From: Loktanella sp. 3ANDIMAR09
GTDB lineage: Bacteria; Pseudomonadota; Alphaproteobacteria; Rhodobacterales; Rhodobacteraceae
DNA: 64,000 nt
Reading direction: 5' to 3'
Assembly: GCF_001420005.1 (NCBI RefSeq)
Contig: NZ_LJAK01000003.1
Coordinates: 1 to 64,000, forward strand
Shown: positions 48,457 through 56,775 of the stretch, piece by piece
How positions within the stretch are numbered: the first letter of the stretch is position 1
How the letters are laid out: each line of letters begins with the position of its first letter
Notes under the pieces: generated by a model
The model's database searches: none
The model's input: only the letters and a program-made list of their open reading frames with translations
What the model was told of the DNA's origin: nothing
Position numbers and translations under genes: made by a program

Positions 48457-49839
48457 ATGACGCAACCGGTGACCTTACCATTCTGGGCTTTTGGGCTAAT
48501 CCTGATTTTCGCCGGGGTCACCTTTGCGTCGCATTTTCTGTTTCCCTCGGTGCGCTGGTTTTTCCGCAAGCGGGCCGAACGTGTCATCGCGCGATTGAAT
48601 CAGCGACTTGCCCGTCCGATCGAGCCGTTCAAGCTGGCCCGGCGGCACGACATGATCCAGCGTCTGATCTATGACCCAGAGGTGACGGCTGCGATCGTCG
48701 AATACGCCCGCGAAGAAAACACGCCCGAAAACGTCGCCTTCGAAAAGGCACAGAAATACGCGCGCGAGATCGTGCCGGGGTTTTCCGCCACTGCCTATTT
48801 CAGTTTCGGGATGCGGATCGCGCGCTGGCTGTCGAACTCTCTCTACCGCGTGCGGATCGCAACATTCCCCCGTCAGGAACTCGAATCGCTCGACCCGAAT
48901 GCGACCATCATCTTTGTCATGAACCATCGGTCGAACATGGATTATGTGCTGGTGACCTATCTGGTCAGCAGGGCGGGGGCATTGTCCTATGCGGTGGGTG
49001 AATGGGCGCGGGTCTGGCCGTTGTCTGCCCTGATCCGCGCGCTGGGGGCCTATTTCATCCGGCGCAGGTCGCGGGGCAATCTGTATCGTCGGGTGCTGGC
49101 GCGCTATGTGCAGATGGCGACGGATAATGGTGTGACACAAGCGATGTTCCCCGAGGGCGGCCTGTCCCTGACAGGCGAGGTCCGGCCAGCAAAGCTGGGC
49201 CTGCTGAGCTATATCGTCACCAATTACAAACCCGGCGGGCGGGACGTGATCTTTATCCCGGTCGGTCTGAACTATGACCGCACCATCGAGGATCAGTTTC
49301 TGATTCGCGCCCACAAGAGGGGCAATCGCAGGTTTCGTCCGCCTGCATCGACGGTGCTGCGCGGCGTGTCATCGCATCTGTGGGCGCGGCTGACGCGGCG
49401 GTTCGATACATTCGGGACAGCATCCGTCGGGTTCGGGCAGCCATTGGAGCTGTCGTTGTTTCTGAAAGAGGTGACAGGCGATCCGACCGAGGCGGTCGCC
49501 AATGAACTGATGGAACGTGTGCGTCAGGTGGTTCCTGTCCTGGCAACGCCGCTGGTCGCGCGCCTGTTGCTGGAAACACCGGGATTGGATCGTGAGGCGC
49601 TACTGGGCCGGGCACGGGACTGCCTTGCGGCCTTGGCAGAACAGGACATGCCGCTGCCCCGTCGGTCCGCTGCAGAACTGGTCGAGGATACGCTGCGTCG
49701 ATTGGGCAATCGGGGTCTGCTGCAAGAGGTTGGCGGCCGGATCGAGATCACGCCGGCGGGGCAAGAGGTCCTGCCGTATTATGCCGCAAGCATCGCGCAT
49801 CACTTTCCGACCGAAGGACCACAAAAATCCGTCACGTAA
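48457..49839 (+). CDS. PlsB-like glycerol-3-phosphate 1-O-acyltransferase
   Basis: The product is about 460 residues with one N-terminal membrane helix (10-30). It has the acyltransferase motifs NHRSNMDYVL (156-165, HX4D) and QAMFPEGGLS (228-237), and a PlsB-type surrounding sequence (VIFIPVGLNYDRTIED). It would acylate glycerol-3-phosphate in phospholipid synthesis. It is shorter than the 800-residue E. coli PlsB. The start is chosen to begin the membrane helix; ATG 48391 is an alternative. It lies between ecm and ccrA, divergent from ecm. Confidence 0.8.
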   Translation: MTQPVTLPFWAFGLILIFAGVTFASHFLFPSVRWFFRKRAERVIARLNQRLARPIEPFKLARRHDMIQRLIYDPEVTAAIVEYAREENTPENVAFEKAQKYAREIVPGFSATAYFSFGMRIARWLSNSLYRVRIATFPRQELESLDPNATIIFVMNHRSNMDYVLVTYLVSRAGALSYAVGEWARVWPLSALIRALGAYFIRRRSRGNLYRRVLARYVQMATDNGVTQAMFPEGGLSLTGEVRPAKLGLLSYIVTNYKPGGRDVIFIPVGLNYDRTIEDQFLIRAHKRGNRRFRPPASTVLRGVSSHLWARLTRRFDTFGTASVGFGQPLELSLFLKEVTGDPTEAVANELMERVRQVVPVLATPLVARLLLETPGLDREALLGRARDCLAALAEQDMPLPRRSAAELVEDTLRRLGNRGLLQEVGGRIEITPAGQEVLPYYAASIAHHFPTEGPQKSVT

Positions 49840-49865
49840 TTAAATTACAAAAATAGCGATATGGG

Positions 49866-49888
49866 GGTTGCATAGTTACGCTGCAACC
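49866..49888. promoter_or_regulatory. Inverted repeat upstream of ccrA
   Basis: GGTTGCA (49866-49872) and TGCAACC (49882-49888) form a perfect 7-base inverted repeat with a 9-base spacer, 68 bases before the ccrA start. Arm and spacing suit a dimeric regulator. It is also close to RamB/PccR-like TTGC...GCAA sites, but that match is only partial. Confidence 0.4.
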
Positions 49889-49955
49889 GCATAAACAATT
49901 CCTGCGCCGGTACTGCGGTGCAGCGAATTGGTGGATCATCGCGATGGAGACGGAC

Positions 49956-51236
49956 ATGGCCCTAGATCGAAGCGCAACCGAAGCGGCGGCGGAAAAGACA
50001 CTCTACGAGGTCGGCCAGTTGCCGCCTCTCGGCCACGTGCCGGACCAGATGTATGCGTGGACGATCCGGCGCGAGCGTCACGGCGAACCCGACAAGGCAT
50101 TCGAGATCGAAGTCGTTGACGTGCCCAAGCCTGACAGCAACGAAGTGCTGGTCATGGTGATGGCCGCAGGCGTTAACTACAACGGGATCTGGGCCGGCCT
50201 CGGCATTCCCCTCAGCCCGTTCGACGTGCACAAGGCGGATTATCACATCGCGGGGTCCGACGCCTCGGGGATTGTCTGGGCCGTGGGCGACAAGGTCAAA
50301 CGCTGGAAAGTCGGCGACGAGGTGGTGATTCACTGCAATCAGGACGACGGCGACGACGAACATTGCAACGGCGGCGATCCGATGGACAGCCCCAGCCAGC
50401 GCATCTGGGGATACGAGACACCTGACGGCAGCTTTGCCCAGTTCACCTGCGTGCAGTCGCAGCAGCTGATGCTGCGCCCCAAGCATCTGACATGGGAAGA
50501 GGCCGCCTGCTATACGCTGACGCTGGCCACGGCCTACCGGATGCTGTTCGGCCACCACCCGCACGAGCTGAAGCCGGGTCAGAACGTTCTGGTCTGGGGG
50601 GCGTCGGGCGGTCTGGGGTCCTATGCGATCCAGCTGATCAACACGGCAGGTGCCAACGCAATCGGCGTGATTTCGGACGAATCCAAACGTGATTTCGTCA
50701 TGTCGCTGGGCGCAAAGGGCGTACTGAACCGCAACGATTTCAACTGCTGGGGCCAGATGCCCACGGTCAACACGCCCGAATACAAGGAATGGTTTGCCGA
50801 AACGCGCAAGTTTGGCAAGGCGATCTGGGACATCACCGGCAAGGGGGTGAACGTCGACATGGTGTTCGAACACCCCGGCGAGGCGACGTTCCCGGTGTCC
50901 ACCTTTGTGTGCAAACGTGGCGGTATGGTCGTGATCTGCGCAGGCACCACCGGCTATAACCTGACATTCGATGTGCGCTACATGTGGATGCACCAGAAAC
51001 GTCTGCAAGGCAGCCATTTTGCCAACCTCAAGCAGGCATCTGCCGCGAACCAGTTGATGATCGAACGCAGGCTGGATCCATGCATGTCAGAGGTGTTTGG
51101 CTGGGACGACATCCCCGCCGCCCACACCAAGATGCGCAAGAACGAACACAAGCCCGGCAACATGGCCGTTCTGGTTCAAAGCCCGCGCGCTGGCCTGCGC
51201 ACCGTCGAGGATGCACGCGCCGAACAGCGCGGGTAA
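49956..51236 (+). CDS. ccrA: Crotonyl-CoA carboxylase/reductase
   Basis: The product is 426 residues of the MDR (zinc-free) dehydrogenase family. It starts MALDRSATEAAAEKTLYEVGQ and has KADYHIAGSDASGIVWAVGD, CNQDDGDDEHCNGGDPM and the NADP motif LVWGASGGLGSYA, all near-identical in character to Rhodobacter Ccr. It makes ethylmalonyl-CoA from crotonyl-CoA, CO2 and NADPH, the key step of the ethylmalonyl-CoA pathway. ATG 49956 follows GGAGACGGAC; ATG 49944 lies before that site. Confidence 0.97.
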   Translation: MALDRSATEAAAEKTLYEVGQLPPLGHVPDQMYAWTIRRERHGEPDKAFEIEVVDVPKPDSNEVLVMVMAAGVNYNGIWAGLGIPLSPFDVHKADYHIAGSDASGIVWAVGDKVKRWKVGDEVVIHCNQDDGDDEHCNGGDPMDSPSQRIWGYETPDGSFAQFTCVQSQQLMLRPKHLTWEEAACYTLTLATAYRMLFGHHPHELKPGQNVLVWGASGGLGSYAIQLINTAGANAIGVISDESKRDFVMSLGAKGVLNRNDFNCWGQMPTVNTPEYKEWFAETRKFGKAIWDITGKGVNVDMVFEHPGEATFPVSTFVCKRGGMVVICAGTTGYNLTFDVRYMWMHQKRLQGSHFANLKQASAANQLMIERRLDPCMSEVFGWDDIPAAHTKMRKNEHKPGNMAVLVQSPRAGLRTVEDARAEQRG

Positions 51237-51253
51237 GTTTTGCACCACGAGGG

Positions 51254-51284
51254 AAAGGGTCCGCCGGTTTGGCGGGCCCTTTTT
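51254..51284 (+). terminator. Terminator after ccrA
   Basis: GGGTCCGCC (51257-51265) pairs with GGCGGGCCC (51271-51279), with one G-T pair, around a five-base loop and runs into TTTTT. It lies 20 bases after the ccrA stop. Confidence 0.85.
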
Positions 51285-51404
51285 CGTCTGCGGTCCGACT
51301 GCGGCGGTGCGCGCCTGCGGAACTGAACAAGGCATCGCACGATCCCGTTGCGCAGGTCAGGTTAGCGCTGGCAGGGCCGGGCCACCACAGGTAGTGTCGC
51401 GGCC

Positions 51405-52940
51405 ATGAAAACCCCCGCGATCACCTTTTCCGATGACCAGGCGCAGGCCTGGGACAATGTTGCCGTCATCCTGCGACAGGCGGGCATCGACCTTGATGGT
51501 GACCTGCTGCAACCGCCGCAGACGGACGATTCCGATGTGATGGCCGTGATCGGCAAGGCGGGCAGCGGCAAAACGATGTTGCTGGCCGAACTCTATCGCG
51601 CGCTGGAGGCCGCTGGCGTCGATATCGTGTCGGGCGACTACGAGAGCAAAAAGCGTCCCAACCGCCGCACGCTGGCGATCCTGGCACCGACGAACAAGGC
51701 CGCCAGCGTCTTGCGCAATCGTGGTGTGCCTGCGACGACGATCCACCGCATTCTCTACACGCCGGTCTATGATCCCGAATACGAACGGGTGGCCGAATGG
51801 CTGGCAGGACAGGGCGAACGGCCTGAAATCGAGGGCCTGACGGACCTGTCACTGGACCGTGCCGCCGCGTCCTACGAATTGCACAAATCCATTCCCGCGG
51901 CACTGGCCGCCGCCGGTCTGCGCGGCAGTGATTTCATCACCGGCTGGAAACGCCGCGAGGAACCACTGGATATCGGGTTCGTCGATGAATCCTCGATGCT
52001 GGATCAAAAACAGTTCGAAGATCTGCGCGAGATCTTTCCCACCTTGCTGTTGTTCGGTGATCCGGCGCAGTTGCCGCCGGTCCAGTCCAGCGGCGGCATG
52101 GTGTTCGAGACACTCCCAGAGAGCCGGGTGCAGACACTTAATCGTATCCATCGTCAGGATGCCGACAACCCGATCCTTGATCTGGCGCATGCGCTGGCCG
52201 ACCCGATGCTGGATTTCTACCATTTCGAGCGGATGATTGCAGAGGCCGCCGCGCGCGACGAACGTGTTGTCATGGCCCAAAGGGTCGAATCCGATCTGAT
52301 GGCACGATCGCCGGTTCTGGTCTGGACGAACAAGACGCGCATCAGGTTGATTCACGCCTTTCGCGCGGCCTTTGATGCACCGCCCGACAGCCTGCTGGAA
52401 GGCGAGCCGCTGATCTGCGACGGCATCGAACTGCCGATGAAACACCGCAAGAAACGGCTCGACCTCGAGGCGCGTGGCCTGATCAAGGGCGCGCAGGTCA
52501 TCTACCTCGGGCCGGGCAAGCGGCCCGGTTTCAGCCGCTTGCACCTGATCGGCGCGCTGGACCCGCAGATGTCGGCGGCCAGTATCGTCAAGATCGAACA
52601 CGAGGGCGACGCCGAACCCTTTATCCCCTTTGCTGCCAAGATGGGGGCGACGTTCCTGCACGGGGCCGCTGTCACCATCCACAAGGCCCAGGGAAGTCAG
52701 TGGGACACGGTGCAGGTCTTTGCCCCCGATATCGAAATGGCGTCCCGCATGGGCCGGGTCGAGGCGGGCCAGCCGCTTTGGAAACGGCTTGCCTATGTTG
52801 CGATCACGCGGGCGGAAACGCAGTTGCGCTGGGTCGTGCGGAACCGTCTGGGCAAACCGGCGGAACCGGTCCTGCGGGTCGATGATCTGAAACCCGGTCC
52901 TGCGCCTTTGGTCTTGCAGGCCGAAACCGACGACCACTAG
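51405..52940 (+). CDS. RecD-like/Dda-like ATP-dependent DNA helicase
   Basis: The product is 511 residues of the superfamily 1 helicase type. Walker A is VIGKAGSGKTML (50-57 core), the TNKAA motif (96-100) follows, Walker B is GFVDESSML (191-199), then LLFGDPAQLPPV (motif III), TLNRIHRQD, and a UvrD_C_2-like C-terminus with AVTIHKAQGSQWDTV and VAITRAETQLRWV. No nuclease or RecB/RecC gene is near, so it acts as a stand-alone helicase. It is convergent with the TIGR02186 gene, sharing a TAG/TAG overlap. Confidence 0.85.
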   Translation: MKTPAITFSDDQAQAWDNVAVILRQAGIDLDGDLLQPPQTDDSDVMAVIGKAGSGKTMLLAELYRALEAAGVDIVSGDYESKKRPNRRTLAILAPTNKAASVLRNRGVPATTIHRILYTPVYDPEYERVAEWLAGQGERPEIEGLTDLSLDRAAASYELHKSIPAALAAAGLRGSDFITGWKRREEPLDIGFVDESSMLDQKQFEDLREIFPTLLLFGDPAQLPPVQSSGGMVFETLPESRVQTLNRIHRQDADNPILDLAHALADPMLDFYHFERMIAEAAARDERVVMAQRVESDLMARSPVLVWTNKTRIRLIHAFRAAFDAPPDSLLEGEPLICDGIELPMKHRKKRLDLEARGLIKGAQVIYLGPGKRPGFSRLHLIGALDPQMSAASIVKIEHEGDAEPFIPFAAKMGATFLHGAAVTIHKAQGSQWDTVQVFAPDIEMASRMGRVEAGQPLWKRLAYVAITRAETQLRWVVRNRLGKPAEPVLRVDDLKPGPAPLVLQAETDDH

Positions 52941-53692
52941 CGGCGCAGTGCAGCAAATCCGGCTGATGCAGCCCAGCCCGCGGCCGCCGCAAGGACCAGC
53001 GACATCATCCCGTAGATCAGCGGATCGGAATGCGCGAGGTTGTAGAGCCAGCGTTCCAGTCCGACCTTTTGCACGGGAATGACGGTGCTCGCCTCGTCGA
53101 TGGGGCGACCGTCACGGGTCAGGAAAATACGCGCCACATAATCGCCTTCGGTCAGATTGGCAGGCAGGGCGAATGACGCCATGAATAGCGTATCCTGTTC
53201 CAGATCGACGCCGTTGATCTGGGTCTGATACAGGTTGTCGGCCTCGCGGATGCGGATCAATGCTTGGGTGAATGCGGCGCTGTCCTGCACGGTTGCGCCA
53301 ACGGACCGGATTGCGCGGGGGATCGTGATTTCTTCGCGCAGGTCTGACGTGTCACGCAAAACCTCTTGCAAGGGGCCGGATGTCGCTACCGCATAGAATG
53401 ATGGGGCATGATCGACCTCGACCTCGTCGGTGTTGATCCAGATGCCATACCGACGCGCCTTGCGATAGACCGACACGCGCTGGTCGGGGCCAGCCACGGT
53501 GACGATGACGCCCAGATCGCCGTCCTCTGTCGGGGCGGGTGCGTCGCGGCGGACAGCACCAAAGATCAGGATGTCATCGCCGTCAAAGGTCGCGGTGATC
53601 GACACGGAATCCTGGCTTAATCCCAGAACGATGGTTTCTGCACGGGCAGCACCGGTCAGCGTCAGCAAAAGAAGAATGAGACGAAACATCAA
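52937..53692 (-). CDS. TIGR02186 family membrane-anchored protein
   Basis: The product is 251 residues. It has a signal peptide (MMFRLILLLLTLTGAARA), a beta-rich extracytoplasmic region starting ETIVLGLSQDSVSITATFDGDD, and a C-terminal membrane helix (YGMMSLVLAAAAGWAASAGFAAL). This pattern is the alphaproteobacterial TIGR02186 family of unknown function, which is usually next to a TSUP permease, as here. The start overlaps the permease stop by four bases. Confidence 0.82.
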   Translation of the reverse strand: MMFRLILLLLTLTGAARAETIVLGLSQDSVSITATFDGDDILIFGAVRRDAPAPTEDGDLGVIVTVAGPDQRVSVYRKARRYGIWINTDEVEVDHAPSFYAVATSGPLQEVLRDTSDLREEITIPRAIRSVGATVQDSAAFTQALIRIREADNLYQTQINGVDLEQDTLFMASFALPANLTEGDYVARIFLTRDGRPIDEASTVIPVQKVGLERWLYNLAHSDPLIYGMMSLVLAAAAGWAASAGFAALRR

Positions 53693-54606
53693 ACGCCTCC
53701 TGTGCTGATGGAATAAAGTTCGGCCGGTTGCAGCAACAAATCCAGTGCCAGTTTTCCGCAGACCAGCAGCACCAGCAACGCCAGCAGGATGCGCAGCTGT
53801 TCAGCCTTGAGCCGGAGACCCAGAATCGCCCCGAATTGCGCGCCGATCACGCCGCCGACGATCAAGAGCAGGGCGAGCACGATGTCCACGGTATAGTTCG
53901 TCGTGGCGTGCAGCATGGTCGTGTAGGATGTCACGAAAATGATCTGGAACAGCGATGTGCCGATCACCACCTTGGTCGGCATGCCCAGCAGATAGATCAT
54001 CGCAGGCACCATCACGAACCCGCCACCCACGCCCATGATCGCGGACAGAATGCCGACGAACACGCCGACCAGCAGCGGCGGCACGACCGAAATATACAAG
54101 CCCGAAACCCTGAACTTGACCTTCAGCGGCAGCTTGTGCACCCAGTTGTGCTGACGGCGGGCGCGACGCGGACCCGACGGGTTTCGCGCCCGGCGCATGG
54201 CGTTCAGGCTCTCGATCATCATCAGCGACCCGATGGTGCCCAGAAACACCACGTAGAACAGGTTCACCAACAGATCGACCTGACCCAGTGCGCGCAGGTA
54301 GTTGAACACGACCAGACCCAGCGACGACCCGATCAGGCCGCCGATCAGCAGCACGGTGCCCATGCGGAAATCGACCGTCTTGCGTTTCACATGGGCCAGC
54401 AAAGCAGAAAAGCTGGAGGCAACGATCTGGTTTGTCGATGTCGCAACCGCGACCGCCGGAGGAATGCCCACAAAAAACAAGAGCGGCGTGATCAGAAACC
54501 CGCCGCCCACACCGAACATGCCCGATAGCAGCCCAACCAGCCCCCCGAGGCCCAGCAACAGGAACGCGTCGACCGAAACTTCGGCGATGGGTAGGTATAT
54601 CTGCAT
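53689..54606 (-). CDS. TSUP (TauE/SafE) family permease
   Basis: The product is about 305 residues with eight hydrophobic helices. The two TSUP repeats are clear: GLLSGMFGVGGGFLITPLLFF and VGILSAIMGVGGGFVMVPAMI. A basic cytoplasmic loop (RRARNPSGPRRARRQ) separates them. It likely exports sulfite or an organosulfur anion. I start at ATG 54606; a GTG at 54627 would add seven residues. It is translated together with the TIGR02186 protein and is not closely similar to the TSUP at 35426. Confidence 0.85.
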   Translation of the reverse strand: MQIYLPIAEVSVDAFLLLGLGGLVGLLSGMFGVGGGFLITPLLFFVGIPPAVAVATSTNQIVASSFSALLAHVKRKTVDFRMGTVLLIGGLIGSSLGLVVFNYLRALGQVDLLVNLFYVVFLGTIGSLMMIESLNAMRRARNPSGPRRARRQHNWVHKLPLKVKFRVSGLYISVVPPLLVGVFVGILSAIMGVGGGFVMVPAMIYLLGMPTKVVIGTSLFQIIFVTSYTTMLHATTNYTVDIVLALLLIVGGVIGAQFGAILGLRLKAEQLRILLALLVLLVCGKLALDLLLQPAELYSISTGGV

Positions 54607-54638
54607 GTCTGATCCGGACAGTGGCACGAAAACGATAA

Positions 54639-54660
54639 CCGGGCGCAGAACCGCGCCCGG
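54639..54660 (-). terminator. Terminator of the BMP transporter operon
   Basis: CCGGGCGC (54660-54653 on the minus strand) pairs with GCGCCCGG (54646-54639) around a six-base loop and is followed by TTATCGTTTTCG. It sits 15 bases after the second permease stop and before the TSUP gene. The T run is interrupted, so it may leak. Confidence 0.6.
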
Positions 54661-54674
54661 CTGTCATAGCACCC

Positions 54675-55643
54675 TTACCGCTCTTTGACGTAGGGTTCAC
54701 CCCCTGCGCGCGGTGGAATCGCCTTTCCGACGAAACCAGCCAGAATGACGACGGTCAGGATGTAGGGCAGGGCGTCCAGCAGCTGCGACTGGATGTTGAA
54801 TTGCAACACCCGTTCGATCAGGTCGGACCGTAGCGCGATGGCTTGCAGGAAACCGAACAGCAGGCAGGCCCACAGACAATAGACGGGCCGCCATTTTGCA
54901 AAGATCAGCGCGGCCAGCGCGATATAGCCACGTCCGGCGCTCATGTCCTTGGTGAACCCCGCTTGCAGGGCGGTCGCCAGATAGGCACCCGCAATCCCGC
55001 ACAGCACGCCACAGATGGCCACGGCCGCGAACCGCAGGCCCACGACGCTGATGCCCGCTGTATCGACGGCCGCCGGATTTTCACCCACGGCCCGCAGGCG
55101 CAGACCGAAACGGGTGGAAAACAGCACCCAGGCCGTGATCGGCACGATCAGCAGCGCAAGATAGACGATGATCGTATGGCCTGAAATCAGCTCATAGTAG
55201 ATGGGGCCCAGCACAGGCACGTCACGCAGTGCCTCGGCCCCCGGCAGGGTGATCGGATTGAACCGTGCGGCCCCCGCCAGCTGCGGCGTGCGTCCGCCTT
55301 CGGCAAACCAGCTCTGGGCGATGACGACCGTCAGACCCGCAGCCAGAAAGTTGATGGCGACGCCCGAAATCAACTGGTTGCCCCGGAACGTGATCGAGGC
55401 AAGCCCATGGATCGCAGACAACAGCAGGGATGCAAAAATGCCCGCCAGCAGGCCCAGCCAAACGCTGCCCGTGACCGCGGCAATCGCGGCAGACAGGAAT
55501 GCCGCGGCCAGCATCTTGCCCTCTAGCCCGATGTCAAAGATGCCGGCGCGTTCGGAAAACAGACCGGCCAGACAGGCCAGCAGCAGCGGTGTTGCCAGTC
55601 GCAGGGTCGAATCCAGCAGTTGCAGCAGTGTCAGCAGATCCAT
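54675..55643 (-). CDS. ABC transporter permease for nucleosides (second permease)
   Basis: The product is 322 residues with about nine membrane helices. It opens LLTLLQLLDSTLRLATPLLLACLAGLFSERAGIFDIGLEGKMLA, the signature of the BPD_transp_2 permease of BMP-type systems. GENPAAVDTAGISV and RGYIALAALIFAKWRP are also conserved. It forms the channel with the preceding permease. The start shares one base with the upstream permease stop. Confidence 0.92.
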   Translation of the reverse strand: MDLLTLLQLLDSTLRLATPLLLACLAGLFSERAGIFDIGLEGKMLAAAFLSAAIAAVTGSVWLGLLAGIFASLLLSAIHGLASITFRGNQLISGVAINFLAAGLTVVIAQSWFAEGGRTPQLAGAARFNPITLPGAEALRDVPVLGPIYYELISGHTIIVYLALLIVPITAWVLFSTRFGLRLRAVGENPAAVDTAGISVVGLRFAAVAICGVLCGIAGAYLATALQAGFTKDMSAGRGYIALAALIFAKWRPVYCLWACLLFGFLQAIALRSDLIERVLQFNIQSQLLDALPYILTVVILAGFVGKAIPPRAGGEPYVKER

Positions 55644-56773
55644 CAGTTCGTCCCCACGGCAGGCGTCGATTTTGCGTCAGGCTTGGGCGGTTTGCGACGC
55701 GACAGGAAAAACCGTTCCAGCGGCATCCGCACCATGTTGTCCAGCGCGCCGGTGAACAGGATCACCAACGCCTGAATCACCACGATCAATTCGCGCGGGA
55801 TCGAGGTCCACAGTGCCAGCTCTGCCCCGCCCTGATACAGAAAACCGAACAGGATGGCGGCCAGAAATACGCCCAGCGGATGACTGCGGCCCATCAGCGC
55901 CACGGCGATGCCGATGAAACCTGCACCTTCGACAGCGTTCAGCACCAGGCGCTCTGCCTCGCCCTGCACGTTGTTGATCGCCATCATCCCGGCCAGACCG
56001 CCCGAAATCAGCAATGACACGACGATGATCTTGGTCGGGCTGATGCCCGCATATTTCGCCGCCGATTCCGAATGCCCGTAGGCGCGGATCTCGTATCCCA
56101 GACGCGTGCGCCAGATCAGCGCCCAAAGTGCGATACAGGCCGCGATTGCCACGAAAAAGCTGATGTTCGCCGGTGCGCCGCGAAACAGCGTGGCCTCACC
56201 GAACGAAAACATGTCCTGAAAACTGGGCAGATGCGTGGTTTCGGGAAACTTGCCGGTGGCGGGTTCCATGCTGCCTGCGGGTTTCAGCGCGCCGACCAGC
56301 AGGTAGTTCAGCAGCGCAGCGGCGATAAAGTTGAACATGATCGTCGTGATGACGATGTGACTTCCCCGCTTGGCCTGAAGGATCGCGGGAATAAAGGCCC
56401 AGGCGGCCCCGAACAGCGCCGCACCGACGCTGGCCGTGATCAACGCCAGCGACCAATGCGGAAACGGGATGTACAGACACACCAGTGCGACACCCAGACC
56501 GCCCAGAACGGCCTGACCTTCTCCACCGATGTTGAACATGCGCGCATGAAACGCGATGGCGACCGCAAGACCGGTAAAGATGAAATTGGTCGCGTAATAC
56601 AGCGTATAGCCCCAGCCATAGGTCGACCCCAGCGCGCCATCCACCATCAGTTTCAGCGCATCCCACGGGTTTTCACCGATGGCCAGGATCACCAGCGCCG
56701 ACAGCACCGCCGCCAGCAGCAGCGAAATCAGCGGAACCAGAATGACCTCGGCCCATTTTGGCATGACATCCAT
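55643..56773 (-). CDS. ABC transporter permease for nucleosides (first permease)
   Basis: The product is 376 residues with about nine helices. It includes NFIFTGLAVAIAFHARMFNIGGEGQAVLGGL, the BPD_transp_2 signature, and an EAA-like loop (GHSESAAKYAGISPTKIIV). It forms the transmembrane heterodimer with the next gene product. A basic C-terminal tail is likely cytoplasmic. AAAGG precedes the ATG, and the gene starts two bases after the ATPase stop. Confidence 0.92.
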   Translation of the reverse strand: MDVMPKWAEVILVPLISLLLAAVLSALVILAIGENPWDALKLMVDGALGSTYGWGYTLYYATNFIFTGLAVAIAFHARMFNIGGEGQAVLGGLGVALVCLYIPFPHWSLALITASVGAALFGAAWAFIPAILQAKRGSHIVITTIMFNFIAAALLNYLLVGALKPAGSMEPATGKFPETTHLPSFQDMFSFGEATLFRGAPANISFFVAIAACIALWALIWRTRLGYEIRAYGHSESAAKYAGISPTKIIVVSLLISGGLAGMMAINNVQGEAERLVLNAVEGAGFIGIAVALMGRSHPLGVFLAAILFGFLYQGGAELALWTSIPRELIVVIQALVILFTGALDNMVRMPLERFFLSRRKPPKPDAKSTPAVGTN

Positions 56774-56775
56774 GA

